A DNA stretch of 25,564 nucleotides from a virus: IMG/VR virus record IMGVR_UViG_3300037264_005519, positions 1 to 25,564 of that record, one strand, 5' to 3'. The translations under genes and the position numbers were made by a program. Position 1 is the stretch's first letter; each line of letters begins with the position of its first letter. Below the pieces are notes generated by a model that worked only from the letters and a program-made list of their open reading frames with translations, did not search any database and was not told the origin of the DNA. Below are positions 1-7,956 of the stretch, one piece after another.

Positions 1-770
1 TTAACTGTCTTAAAAACATTGCCACCCCAGTGTAGATCGAAATCCTTATTATCATTCACCGCTTGCATGAATTTATCAGTAATCTTAACAGACACATTCG
101 CATAACGCACCAAATCAAGATCATCGCCACCTTTTATACTAATAAAGTCTTCAACATCAGGATGACTAACATCAATACTAATTAATAATGCACCAATTCT
201 AGCCTTTTGTCCAATCATACCAGTAATATGGCTATAAAAATCCATAAACGACACAGAACCGGTTGATTCCCTAGCCGCATTACGAACTATACTGCCTTTT
301 GGTCGTAACACAGAAATGTCAATACCACAACCACCACCAGCTTTATACGTCTCGGCCATCTCATATGCTGCTTGAAAGATACCCTTAATTGAATCTTCTC
401 TAATAGCAATGACATAGCAATTCTTAAGCGTAACGTTTACATATGGATTGCCAAGACCATACAACACACGTCCAGCTGGAACAAATTTGAAATCATCTAA
501 AACATCTCTAAATTGTTTAGTCCAATGGAGTCGCTTATCAGGTGCTTCTACTAATGATATTGCTTGGGCCAGACGACTCCACATATGAGCTGGTTCAGAT
601 TCATAATATTTATCTTCATTACATAGAAAATATTTATCAACTAAGACCTTCGCAGCCAATTCATCATTGACTACGCCCCGACAATGATTGTATGCTTCAT
701 GTTTCGTTATTGGTTTAATTGTCTCAATTTTTACTGGCGCATATTCATCAATTAGTTGTAAAGCGCTCAC
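1..770 (-). CDS. Ribonucleotide reductase large subunit, N-terminal part (runs off the window)
   Basis: Reduces ribonucleotides to deoxyribonucleotides for phage DNA synthesis. About 256 residues are visible and the reading frame is still open at base 1, so the C-terminal part lies outside. Visible family signatures are FVPAGR (about residues 96-101), NCYVI with a conserved Cys near 118, AGGGCGIDISVLRPKGS (about 144-160), TGSVSFMDFY and the DVSHPDVEDFI segment. The pattern resembles adenosylcobalamin-dependent (class II, NrdJ-like) enzymes more than aerobic NrdA, but the class-defining part is not in the window. The start is chosen as GTG at 770 because AGGAG lies 8 bases upstream, overlapping the stop of the preceding gene, which suggests translational coupling. 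No partner subunit is visible here. Confidence 0.88.
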   Translation of the reverse strand, partial: MSALQLIDEYAPVKIETIKPITKHEAYNHCRGVVNDELAAKVLVDKYFLCNEDKYYESEPAHMWSRLAQAISLVEAPDKRLHWTKQFRDVLDDFKFVPAGRVLYGLGNPYVNVTLKNCYVIAIREDSIKGIFQAAYEMAETYKAGGGCGIDISVLRPKGSIVRNAARESTGSVSFMDFYSHITGMIGQKARIGALLISIDVSHPDVEDFISIKGGDDLDLVRYANVSVKITDKFMQAVNDNKDFDLHWGGNVFKTV

Positions 771-775
771 CTGTT

Positions 776-1435
776 CTACTCCTGGAATAAATCATTTCCC
801 ATGAATACACGCAGTTCGGCTGCGATCTCTTTGTCCATTACAAGCCTAATCTTGAGTCTTAATAACTCACGTGAACTTGGTAAAAGCGCCAATTCATACT
901 CTTGTAATTCAGCCAGCGCTCTTCTACATGCTTTAGACACTGTTATATATCCAAGTGTGATATAACCGGCTTTATGCCAGCTCACGATATTTGCATAAGC
1001 ACGCACGCTCGGTCTCTTACTCAACAGTTGCGTAACAGATCGATCTGGATTTTGTTCCTGTTGTTTTCTGACGAAATCATATGATCTTCTAATTTCTGTA
1101 ATTAGGTTACTTTCACTTCGGGCGTCACGTTCGAATCTAGCGTAACAGACATCAAACAGATCTTTTTGATCAAGGACAGCAATGCCACGATGCAGTAAAC
1201 CTTGTTCTTTAGCATGTGCAACCACAGCATCCACGATACGCGGTAAAATCTCATCACCAAGCTCTAATTCATCAGCTTTTTCTAAAAAATTAGCTAAGTA
1301 TCGCCAACAATACGTTTTGGTTGGGTCCGTCTTTTTTGGAAATGAAATCATTCTGCCATTACGCTGCATCGCTCGTTTGAATAATCGATATAACTCAAGG
1401 ATTCGCTCGGTTTGTTCGGTTTTAATCAGTTCCAT
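776..1435 (-). CDS. Unknown phage protein ahead of the ribonucleotide reductase
   Basis: About 219 residues; I do not recognise the family. The sequence is rich in charged, helix-forming stretches (ELIKTEQTERILELYRLFKR near the N-terminus; many Arg/Glu/Leu near the C-terminus), with no membrane segment or signal peptide. The stop codon (TAG) overlaps the SD of the reductase 3' of it, so the two are probably coupled. The ATG at 1435 is preferred. The frame also opens 12 codons earlier at a TTG (1471), but that start has no SD and would leave only 16 bases before the divergent gene at 1488. It may serve in nucleotide metabolism by context only. Confidence 0.7.
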   Translation of the reverse strand: MELIKTEQTERILELYRLFKRAMQRNGRMISFPKKTDPTKTYCWRYLANFLEKADELELGDEILPRIVDAVVAHAKEQGLLHRGIAVLDQKDLFDVCYARFERDARSESNLITEIRRSYDFVRKQQEQNPDRSVTQLLSKRPSVRAYANIVSWHKAGYITLGYITVSKACRRALAELQEYELALLPSSRELLRLKIRLVMDKEIAAELRVFMGNDLFQE

Positions 1436-1487
1436 AATTGCACCGTATATAAAGTCATCAGTCGTGATCAAATACCAGGAGCTAATT

Positions 1488-1835
1488 ATGCCAAAGACCC
1501 AACCAGATCCACAACCAACTACCCAACCAGATCCACAACCAGCTATCCAATCGGAAAGTTTGCATCCAAGCGCAATCGATCTTAGAATAATAAAGAATGA
1601 AGGTGAGATGAAAACAGCACAAGCATCAATTGATGAATGGACAAATAGCGTCCTTAAAGACCTACGTCAAGTATTAGAACAACATCACATAAAAACATTC
1701 GCATTTGGATTCATACAAGAAGGTACCAAAGTACCATTAGCAGTAGCAGGTGGACATAAATATGATGCGGCACGATGCGCAGCTGCTCTTCTGCGTCAAA
1801 TGAAAGAACAAATCGACCAGGATCTAACGGTATGA
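1488..1835 (+). CDS. Small unknown protein with a Pro/Gln/Asp repeat at the N-terminus
   Basis: 115 residues. The ATG at 1488 has AGGAG 6 bases upstream, which fixes the start; a longer open frame to the left is just the antisense of the neighbouring gene. The N-terminus (about residues 4-18) is a duplicated TQPDPQPT-like segment that looks disordered. The rest is a compact domain with HIKTFAFGFIQEGTKVPLAVAGG and an alpha-helical C-terminus (RCAAALLRQMKEQI). The stop overlaps the next gene by ATGA. Function unknown. Confidence 0.72.
   Translation: MPKTQPDPQPTTQPDPQPAIQSESLHPSAIDLRIIKNEGEMKTAQASIDEWTNSVLKDLRQVLEQHHIKTFAFGFIQEGTKVPLAVAGGHKYDAARCAAALLRQMKEQIDQDLTV
1497..1544 (+). repeat. Tandem duplication of a 24-bp coding unit
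   Basis: Two adjacent copies, 1497-1520 and 1521-1544, differ at one base (CAACT against CAGCT at the end). They encode two copies of an eight-residue Thr-Gln-Pro-Asp-Pro-Gln-Pro-rich unit at the N-terminus of the 115-residue protein. Confidence 0.85.
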
Positions 1836-2080
1836 CAATTAAAGTTCCAAAGAATGCACGTGGACACTTCTGGAATGAACCACCACCTAACCATTATGAA
1901 TTTTGGGCATTTAGAAATAAGCCAAAATGTGCAACTGGTGAACTAATCACTTTCTATTTTGATAATCAACCGGTAGCTTCTATTCAAGAGCCACACCAGG
2001 CAAAATGTGAACAAACAGGACGCTTTGGTAGCAGCTGGAAGGTATTTTGGACGCCAGAGAGCTTTACGAAGCTTTCTTGA
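1832..2080 (+). CDS. Small unknown phage protein
   Basis: 82 residues, starting at the ATG that overlaps the upstream TGA (ATGA at 1832-1835). Notable segments are ITFYFDNQPVASIQEP and TGRFGSSWKVFWTPESF, which give an aromatic, beta-rich profile with two cysteines (PKCATG, AKCEQTG). It looks like a small cytoplasmic phage protein family, but I cannot name it. Its last 17 bases overlap the 3' end of the converging thymidylate synthase gene. Confidence 0.72.
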   Translation: MTIKVPKNARGHFWNEPPPNHYEFWAFRNKPKCATGELITFYFDNQPVASIQEPHQAKCEQTGRFGSSWKVFWTPESFTKLS

Positions 2081-3176
2081 CGGCTATCGAGCCTATTCCA
2101 TCAGGGCTAGACTCAAGAACATAATCGCCAAAATAAGAACCGTACTGGCTTGACTTTAGAGCCTCCAGAGCATCACTGAAAATAATGCGTATTTCTGCAT
2201 CGGCTGCTAGCGTAGCTCTAAGATCCAACATCCATCTCCATATGGTGACCGGCGCAGTAAAGAACATCTCTGTGTATAGAGCATTACCTAGAACACCACG
2301 AGCAGCACCACGTGCTTGTTTTCTAGCATTAAACTTATCAATCCCCAAATTAATTAACTGGTTTTGAAGATCTTCAACCGTCACCCCATATGCGTCTTGA
2401 CATGCATGTTTGCTGTCATTTAATTGTTTTTTATGAATTTCATCTGATAATTTTTCAATTAACGGATGCCAAACCCATGTACTTTCTGATTCATCACAGT
2501 ATCGTGTGCTTCGTTGTGAAATATTAAATCGATGTCTAACCATTTCATGACTGAACCCACGAGAACCAGCCATAAACAAGGTAATATGTTTCTCCATCAT
2601 ATGTTCTGGCTGCACCAACTCCCATAACAAACTAGATTTATCACCGTTAAAATTGCGGAAAATAATAGGGGCCAACTGTTTGGACGCATGGAATAAAACC
2701 AGCTTAAGCTGTTCACACAATGGGCTATCATACAAGTCTGTTGGTAATACACCTGACCACTTATCAAAATCAAGCACATTTCTAAAATTAACTGTAATTC
2801 TTAGATCTGTATTGTCTTCATTGAGTCCAGCCCTAACTGGTTTAACAAAAATACCTGGTCGGTTCATTAATATATGGCTGGCATGATATTGGTCATTTAA
2901 TTTTTCAAAATGGACTAATACTGTGAAATAAGCATGTTCAACTGTACTAAGGTGATTAACATCAAGAATGTGCTTATGATATTCTTCACTAGAGCGTCCA
3001 GCTCCCAACGAGTCATAACAGACTCTACCAGCTAATTCACATAACATTTCTCTTGGTGTTCCTTGTAATTGTTGTTTATCAGTTATTTTAGCTTTATCCT
3101 TCGGCATCATTTCATCAGGGATTATTGGATTAGCATCGCGCTCATCCCATATTAATTTAGCAACCATATTCTTCAT
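2064..3176 (-). CDS. thyX: Flavin-dependent thymidylate synthase, long form with an altered signature
   Basis: ThyX makes dTMP from dUMP with methylene-tetrahydrofolate and reduced FAD. Visible family landmarks are ELAGRVCYDS (about 47-56), HLSTVEHAYFTVLV (75-88), SRGFSHEMVRHR (205-216) and the C-terminal run from LGNALYTEMFF through WMLDLRATLAADAEIR. At 370 residues it is much longer than the usual 220-260. The signature reads RHRFNISQRSTRY: eight residues separate RHR and RY, where most ThyX proteins I know have nine (RHR...S.RY). The start ATG at 3176 has GGAG about 11 bases upstream, so the SD is weak. It is the last gene of a minus operon containing a glycosyltransferase and a kinase. 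A role in making an altered deoxyuridylate is possible but only inferred. Confidence 0.93.
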   Translation of the reverse strand: MKNMVAKLIWDERDANPIIPDEMMPKDKAKITDKQQLQGTPREMLCELAGRVCYDSLGAGRSSEEYHKHILDVNHLSTVEHAYFTVLVHFEKLNDQYHASHILMNRPGIFVKPVRAGLNEDNTDLRITVNFRNVLDFDKWSGVLPTDLYDSPLCEQLKLVLFHASKQLAPIIFRNFNGDKSSLLWELVQPEHMMEKHITLFMAGSRGFSHEMVRHRFNISQRSTRYCDESESTWVWHPLIEKLSDEIHKKQLNDSKHACQDAYGVTVEDLQNQLINLGIDKFNARKQARGAARGVLGNALYTEMFFTAPVTIWRWMLDLRATLAADAEIRIIFSDALEALKSSQYGSYFGDYVLESSPDGIGSIAVKKAS

Positions 3177-3219
3177 TTATTGTTTCTCCAGGGCGTCATT
3201 ACGTGTATCAGTGAAGGTT

Positions 3220-5127
3220 TCATTTAGAAGTATAACCGTATTTAGCAACGAGTCGTTTGTGGGCGAATGCGAACCTAACTTGCATCGAATCTTTAGATAA
3301 TCTGAATTCCAATTGTTTATTCTTTTCATGATGTTGTTTCCATCCAATGCTTCTACCATGATACATGTGAAGAAGGTCAATAAACCTATTATTATGAAAT
3401 TTGCAACCAACTGATAATCGTGCGAAGAATTCCGTATCTTCGCAACCGTATCCTATAAATTCTTCAATGTGCCCACCAATCATTATATAAGTATTACGCC
3501 GACAAGCCAATGAACCACCCTCAAAATACCGAACACTTCTTTCTGCATGTAGATCATTATCTAACTGATTATGTTTAACAATATTATTTGTGGTCATCTC
3601 ATCTAAACAAATAACACTTTTACCAATATGCAGCCCCTCATAAGTATCAAGCAACAAAGAAACTGTTTCTGTGTAATCATCTTGAATTAACATATCAGCG
3701 TCGTGCAGAATTATTTTATCAGTTTTTGCTTCTACACAACCTCTATTAAAGGCAAGAGCTTTAGTGAAAGGCTGATTGCTAAATTCATTACGGGCTAGAA
3801 CATATTTAACCGTAGCCATCTCTGCTAGCTTCAAACGGCGATCAGAATCTTGCTCAGCAATAATAATATCGATGTATGGATATTTCTGCGCTTTAACATT
3901 CTGTATGGCTACACGGATACTATCTGTTCGGTCCTGTTCCCGAAAAGGGATAATGAACGATACTCCTGATACCTTAGATTTATCACTTGGTTTGACATAA
4001 ATGCGATTCTGATCGCGCCGTAATGATTCATATCTCTTTCTAGCTTCGGCTAGAAAGATAGTTCTGGCATCAACTGCTGATTTATCAGGATGCACCTTAT
4101 AAAACTGGTCTGAACCAACTATATCATGGAAACCGGGCGGTTGTATACTACTCAATTCAACCCTATGTGACCAATCAACATGTTCCATGCCATAAACACC
4201 AAATGTCTCATCAAAGAAACCAACCCGTTCAAATGCAACATGGTCAAGCGCAAATACAGCTCCTTGTGGTTTCTCATCAATTGTCCTTACCATGATGCCA
4301 TTTATGTCTTTAACAATACCATCTGAATCCTTTGCGCCATAAACGCCCGATTGTCGCATACAAAAATGATGAAACCCAGTATCATGCATTGCCCTAACAT
4401 AGAGTTGTTCCCAATTTTTACCAAGGATCTCCACATCATCATTTAATAGAATTTTATAACGAAAACGTTCAAGACATTTTAGAAGCCGATTTGTGTTACC
4501 AGCAATACCTAACCGTTCTTTGTTCAATAATACACCCATGTCTCTAACTGAGTGCAAATACTCACGTACGTTGGGTTCAGTTGATTCGTCACTAATTATA
4601 ACTGTAGTCCTTGAAAGATCGGTGTTATTTCTAATTGATTTAATTAATCTCTTAATGCAGTCTAACCTATTAAAACTCAATATACCTACACCAATATCAT
4701 TCGATATGGAAAATGATACGCGCTTAGTCAGCTCACGAAGATAATTGCTCGCTTCCTCCGATCGCATCGAGGTTGAGCCTACTATTGGTTTACGTCGTAT
4801 TACGTCTTGTTGCTTAGCAATTCTAACCGATGCACGTTTTCGCATTTCAGCCAAATAAGCTCGGCGTTCTTCTCGCTGTTGGATTTTACGCACAAGCTCT
4901 TTAGCTTTAATCTTCGTCATATCAACTCTGTGAATTGGTCCTTGCGGAACACCAGCAATTGCATCTTCTTTAACAATTTTAAGATATCGTGGGACATACC
5001 TGGTGAAATATTTTGGCAATACTTTTCTTTCGGCTTTAGCAAGATGTACCCGTTTTACATCAGGAGGAGGCCCAGATAATATAATAATGCGTCCAGAAAC
5101 ATTCATAAATTCAATTAGATCACTCAT
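3220..5127 (-). CDS. Glycosyltransferase with two GT-A domains
   Basis: 635 residues. After a Lys/Arg-rich N-terminal region (1-140) comes a first GT2-like domain (about 145-340: IGVGILSFNR, acidic LLNDDVEI at 227-234, GMEHVDWSHRV at 313-323). A second follows (about 388-600: VSFIIPFREQDRTDS, LHDADMLI at 474-481, GYGCEDTEFFARL at 559-571, which resembles the galactosyltransferase-type C-terminal motif). Both domains keep a DxD-like acidic motif, so both may be active, as in bifunctional polysaccharide synthases. There is no signal peptide or membrane helix, so it probably acts in the cytoplasm. The acceptor is unknown: modified phage DNA, a virion protein or a host glycan are all possible. 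The start overlaps the upstream kinase gene by ATGA. Confidence 0.9.
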   Translation of the reverse strand: MSDLIEFMNVSGRIIILSGPPPDVKRVHLAKAERKVLPKYFTRYVPRYLKIVKEDAIAGVPQGPIHRVDMTKIKAKELVRKIQQREERRAYLAEMRKRASVRIAKQQDVIRRKPIVGSTSMRSEEASNYLRELTKRVSFSISNDIGVGILSFNRLDCIKRLIKSIRNNTDLSRTTVIISDESTEPNVREYLHSVRDMGVLLNKERLGIAGNTNRLLKCLERFRYKILLNDDVEILGKNWEQLYVRAMHDTGFHHFCMRQSGVYGAKDSDGIVKDINGIMVRTIDEKPQGAVFALDHVAFERVGFFDETFGVYGMEHVDWSHRVELSSIQPPGFHDIVGSDQFYKVHPDKSAVDARTIFLAEARKRYESLRRDQNRIYVKPSDKSKVSGVSFIIPFREQDRTDSIRVAIQNVKAQKYPYIDIIIAEQDSDRRLKLAEMATVKYVLARNEFSNQPFTKALAFNRGCVEAKTDKIILHDADMLIQDDYTETVSLLLDTYEGLHIGKSVICLDEMTTNNIVKHNQLDNDLHAERSVRYFEGGSLACRRNTYIMIGGHIEEFIGYGCEDTEFFARLSVGCKFHNNRFIDLLHMYHGRSIGWKQHHEKNKQLEFRLSKDSMQVRFAFAHKRLVAKYGYTSK

Positions 5128-5648
5128 ATCTCAACACACCGAGTTATTTCAACTAATTTACTTATATCTGGATCAACATCATCATTATTTTCGATAATAA
5201 TACGATGATCACACAACTTGGTCAATTTAGGTATGCTGTCAGTAAATTTATCAATATACTTCTGTTCCAATTCAGGACTTAATCCATCCTTGGTTCTACG
5301 ATGACAAGAATCAAGATTAGCCTTAACATACACGTATACAACCTGATGTTTATATTTCTTAGCTAATTTGAAATATGCTTCCATAACTTGATATGTGGCG
5401 CAACAAGTATCGTAAATTATAATCTCCTTCTTAACCGATTCCTTAATCTTTTCAGTCAATAAATCAAGTGACACTTCCCAAGCGGCAAGATCCTGGTTAC
5501 GTTGTTCATCCTTTGTAAGCTTCTCATATAAATCAGATCTGAAACTCTTCGGATTAATAACCAATAAATCAGGACGAGTCTTTTCAATTAGACGGGAAAC
5601 TACAAATGATTTACCTGATGATGGCATGCCAGCCATGAATATAACCAT
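5124..5648 (-). CDS. P-loop kinase (polynucleotide kinase / zeta-like AAA_33 type)
   Basis: 174 residues. The Walker A motif GMPSSGKS (residues 7-14) follows the first beta strand, and a second strand IIIYDTC carries an acidic residue (D80) in the Walker B position. VKANLDSCHRRTKDG (about 108-122) looks like the Arg-rich LID region of small-molecule or nucleic-acid kinases. The fold matches the AAA_33 group that includes T4 polynucleotide kinase, zeta toxins and phage 5-hydroxymethyluridine DNA kinases; I cannot choose between these. No antitoxin-like neighbour is seen. The start ATG at 5648 has no clear SD. The gene overlaps the glycosyltransferase by 4 bases, which implies coupled expression. 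Confidence 0.85.
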   Translation of the reverse strand: MVIFMAGMPSSGKSFVVSRLIEKTRPDLLVINPKSFRSDLYEKLTKDEQRNQDLAAWEVSLDLLTEKIKESVKKEIIIYDTCCATYQVMEAYFKLAKKYKHQVVYVYVKANLDSCHRRTKDGLSPELEQKYIDKFTDSIPKLTKLCDHRIIIENNDDVDPDISKLVEITRCVEI

Positions 5649-5664
5649 TGATTGTTAAATACAG

Positions 5665-5880
5665 TTATAAACCCTGTTCGGCGTACGGCTTATCAATACT
5701 GGTGGTCGCTGCATATACCTTCTTGGCATTCATCCAGCTGCGCGTTTTACTCGTTCGATTATAATCAACTGGCTGCCAAACCTTACCCATTTTGTTCCGT
5801 ATCTTATGGCTAAACATTCCACCTGTCTCGCGGATATTAATGGCTGATAAAACATCATCACGCAAAACGGTCAATTTCAT
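5665..5880 (-). CDS. Small basic unknown protein
   Basis: 71 residues, Arg/Lys-rich (FSHKIRNKMGKVWQP, NRTSKTRSWMNAKKVY). It starts at an ATG overlapping the previous stop (ATGA at 5877-5880). No recognised domain, signal or membrane segment. Its operon position between an unknown gene and the kinase gives no firm clue. Confidence 0.66.
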   Translation of the reverse strand: MKLTVLRDDVLSAINIRETGGMFSHKIRNKMGKVWQPVDYNRTSKTRSWMNAKKVYAATTSIDKPYAEQGL

Positions 5881-6455
5881 TTTATTAACCCATACATTGG
5901 TATTACTTCATCACCATGTATCATAAATTTGAATGCTGATGGTTTTACGATAAAAGCACCAGTAGAATATTCACCAATCTTATCCTTTATCTTCTTCAAA
6001 TTGTCCTCAATCAGATGTACCGGTTTACCAACCAGTTCCTGGGTTGGAATACCAACCTTTGCAACAAAATCCTGTAACCATCCGGGGCCACAAAATTTAT
6101 TCAGGGAAACCCTAATGTCAACCACTCTTAATTCACCCTGACATTCTGAAAAATAGAATATGGCTTGGTTAATATTAATATACTTCATTAACATTGCTAA
6201 TTTTTGATAATAATTACTTAGAATATTTGTAATTATAGTTGAAAATGGCCCATTTACGGTAGGGTCTAAACATTCACCATTAAAACGCCCAAACTGTGTA
6301 TTGATTTGTTGATTATGTCTATATATTAACAATGCAATACCTTCTAATGGATATGATTTAACAACATAACAGAATTTATCACGCAATTGTGGCATATCAT
6401 CAATGTTTAAGATTCGTGGGTATGATAATAGCTTAGGTACTAGTTCTTTTGCCAT
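5877..6455 (-). CDS. Unknown phage protein
   Basis: 192 residues; mixed alpha/beta, with features such as EGIALLIYRHNQQINTQFG, AIFYFSECQGELRVVDIRVS and CGPGWLQDFVAKVGIPTQEL. No membrane segment, and no motif I can tie to a function. The frame opens upstream at a TTG (6467), but the ATG at 6455 overlaps the preceding stop as TAATG, a pattern used repeatedly here, so I take that start. Also linked by ATGA to the next gene. Confidence 0.7.
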   Translation of the reverse strand: MAKELVPKLLSYPRILNIDDMPQLRDKFCYVVKSYPLEGIALLIYRHNQQINTQFGRFNGECLDPTVNGPFSTIITNILSNYYQKLAMLMKYININQAIFYFSECQGELRVVDIRVSLNKFCGPGWLQDFVAKVGIPTQELVGKPVHLIEDNLKKIKDKIGEYSTGAFIVKPSAFKFMIHGDEVIPMYGLIK

Positions 6456-6775
6456 TAGAAATACCAAACACCATTTTGTTCAATGTGATATTCACCACCA
6501 CGAGATGATTTGATTTTATATAAAGGAATATGCACGAGGTGTTTTTCACGTTCCGATTCGGGCAACGTGAACAACAAACACGGCAAACCCTCAGTAATAA
6601 CAGTTACTTCATTATCAAGTATTGAATTTATAACACCATACCACCGATTTAGAAACCATCCATGCCATATCACGAAATCACCAATCGTCGGCTTCCAAGC
6701 CGCAAGCGGACGATAACGGGCCAATTCAACATTCTGGTCAGGGACACGTGATGATTTTACTGTGACATCAGGCAT
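6455..6775 (-). CDS. Small beta-rich unknown protein
   Basis: 106 residues. The central part, IGDFVIWHGWFLNRWYGVINSI followed by EVTVITEGLPCLLFTL, reads like a small SH3-like beta barrel (a Gly-Asp-Phe-Val opening and alternating hydrophobics), but this is only a pattern resemblance. The start ATG at 6775 has GGAGG about 6 bases upstream. Function unknown. Confidence 0.7.
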   Translation of the reverse strand: MPDVTVKSSRVPDQNVELARYRPLAAWKPTIGDFVIWHGWFLNRWYGVINSILDNEVTVITEGLPCLLFTLPESEREKHLVHIPLYKIKSSRGGEYHIEQNGVWYF

Positions 6776-6790
6776 GATGACCTCCGCATA

Positions 6791-7264
6791 CTAACGTCCA
6801 ACCTCGAACAATCGCTTAGTATATGGATCAAATTCATACATACCCTCTTGCACCGTCCATCTAACCCTTAATCCATTTCGAACTCCGCCTAATCGACGCT
6901 TAATCAACAAATCGACATTAAATTTAACACCGTCAATATTTAGCAAAGCCGTAGCTGAACTTGGTAGTTCATCCTTATCAAGCTCATCATATGTGGCTTT
7001 CGCCCTCTCAACCGCTTCTTGATGACGCTTAACCATATTCATACCATCAATCAATATCCTATATAATGAAGCATCATTACTATAACACTTAACCTCATCT
7101 ACTCCACTATCATTATCGGTACTCCATGGTAACTTACAATCAAAAACGATCGGTACATCCTTGGTTTTATCCGATAAGATCGGTAAGAGAACTCGCCTGA
7201 TATCATCAAACGTCCGAACTTCAACCGGTTTAGCTGCCTCTTGGAGGCGTTCAATGTTGTTCAT
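6791..7264 (-). CDS. Unknown phage protein
   Basis: 157 residues. The N-terminal half is acidic and mixed (VPIVFDCKLPWSTDNDSGVDE); the C-terminal half is basic (LLIKRRLGGVRNGLRVRWTV). No recognised domain. Two adjacent ATG codons (7267, 7264) follow GAGG at 7271-7274. The second gives the normal spacing of 6 and is chosen; a longer open frame to 7315 has no SD. The start lies inside the 3' end of the upstream membrane-protein gene. Confidence 0.68.
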   Translation of the reverse strand: MNNIERLQEAAKPVEVRTFDDIRRVLLPILSDKTKDVPIVFDCKLPWSTDNDSGVDEVKCYSNDASLYRILIDGMNMVKRHQEAVERAKATYDELDKDELPSSATALLNIDGVKFNVDLLIKRRLGGVRNGLRVRWTVQEGMYEFDPYTKRLFEVGR

Positions 7265-7634
7265 CATCAACCTCAATCTTATCTGGTAGATCGTCAATCT
7301 GATTCTTTGCAACAATCACATACCATGGAAGCCGCTTAAACCATCGTGAGAACAATTCATGGATCACATTAGAACAACGATGTAAGATAAAGATCTTAAT
7401 TATTACGTCAAGTAACCAAATTGATGTAATACAACCTGGTAAGGACCATGCAATCAATATTGACACCCATACTGACATACAGTAACCACAACTAATTAAC
7501 TTACCAAGAATATTTCTATTTAATTTAGTTATGAAGTTTCTAAATCTAAACAAAATCTCTGATGATATGATTATTTCAGTTATTGCTTCTACGAATATTA
7601 CTGCACCGGCCCATATAATTAATGCCTGAATCAT
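7251..7634 (-). CDS. DUF1360-like membrane protein
   Basis: 127 residues with about three hydrophobic segments (about 1-24, 53-69 and 71-85) and the C-x2-C-x3-W motif (CGYCMSVWVSI, residues 49-59), which is the hallmark of the DUF1360 family of small membrane proteins found in phages and in Bacillus (YngL-like). Function of the family is unknown. The C-terminus is soluble and acidic (DDLPDKIEVDDEQH). It is coupled to the upstream zinc-ribbon gene by an ATGA overlap. Confidence 0.75.
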   Translation of the reverse strand: MIQALIIWAGAVIFVEAITEIIISSEILFRFRNFITKLNRNILGKLISCGYCMSVWVSILIAWSLPGCITSIWLLDVIIKIFILHRCSNVIHELFSRWFKRLPWYVIVAKNQIDDLPDKIEVDDEQH

Positions 7635-7837
7635 TGATTGATCCTATATCTGCAATTCTTATTGTTACATACCCATGATGTAATCTTGACCTTATTCTTC
7701 ATTGTCAGTAAATTAGCCATGGGCCAGCTACATCGTGGACATTTCCGTGGTACTTGGCGCGGCTGAGCATGCTTCACTGTAATCTGCTGCATCGCACCAG
7801 CTCTGTATTGTACTCGCTTCTGTCCACAGCAACCCAT
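7631..7837 (-). CDS. Small zinc-ribbon protein
   Basis: 68 residues. It begins MGCCGQKR and has a C-x2-C pair (KCPRCSWPM) followed by a second Cys pair (VCNNKNCRY), consistent with a zinc ribbon. The start at 7837 is fixed by a strong AAGGAGG site about 6 bases upstream; the frame opens 6 codons earlier without an SD. It is the first gene of the minus operon that runs to ThyX. Function unknown; small proteins beginning MGCCG are common in phages. Confidence 0.75.
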   Translation of the reverse strand: MGCCGQKRVQYRAGAMQQITVKHAQPRQVPRKCPRCSWPMANLLTMKNKVKITSWVCNNKNCRYRINQ

Positions 7838-7890
7838 AACACCCTCCTTTACCATATCCTTAATTAATTTTATTTAGCTACTTGTTTATG

Positions 7891-7899
7891 ATAATAGCA
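7891..7899 (-). promoter_or_regulatory. Possible extended -10 promoter for the 7837-to-2064 operon
   Basis: In the 119-base intergenic region between divergent genes, the minus strand reads TGCTATTAT, matching an extended -10 (TGnTATnAT). No good -35 hexamer sits 17 bases upstream. The element lies about 54 bases before the operon's first ATG. A sigma70-type promoter is inferred only from this match. Confidence 0.3.
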
Positions 7900-7956
7900 T
7901 ATCCCAATACTATTTATGGTGCTGGCACACGGCGATATTCCAGTTAAATATAATTG

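Noticed and set aside
1182-1487. N-terminal extension of the plus-strand 115-residue gene
   Set aside because: It is antisense to a minus-strand gene; the SD at 1477-1481 fixes the start at 1488.
3177-3410. 77-residue minus-strand frame before thyX
   Set aside because: Most of it overlaps the well-supported glycosyltransferase C-terminus in another frame, and it has no SD.
5124-5648. Zeta-type toxin of a toxin-antitoxin pair
   Set aside because: The fold is compatible, but there is no epsilon-like antitoxin neighbour, and the gene sits in a metabolic operon.
7882-7913. Sigma70 promoter on the plus strand for the HNH genes (TTGTTT ... TACTAT)
   Set aside because: The spacer would be about 20 bases and both hexamers are weak.
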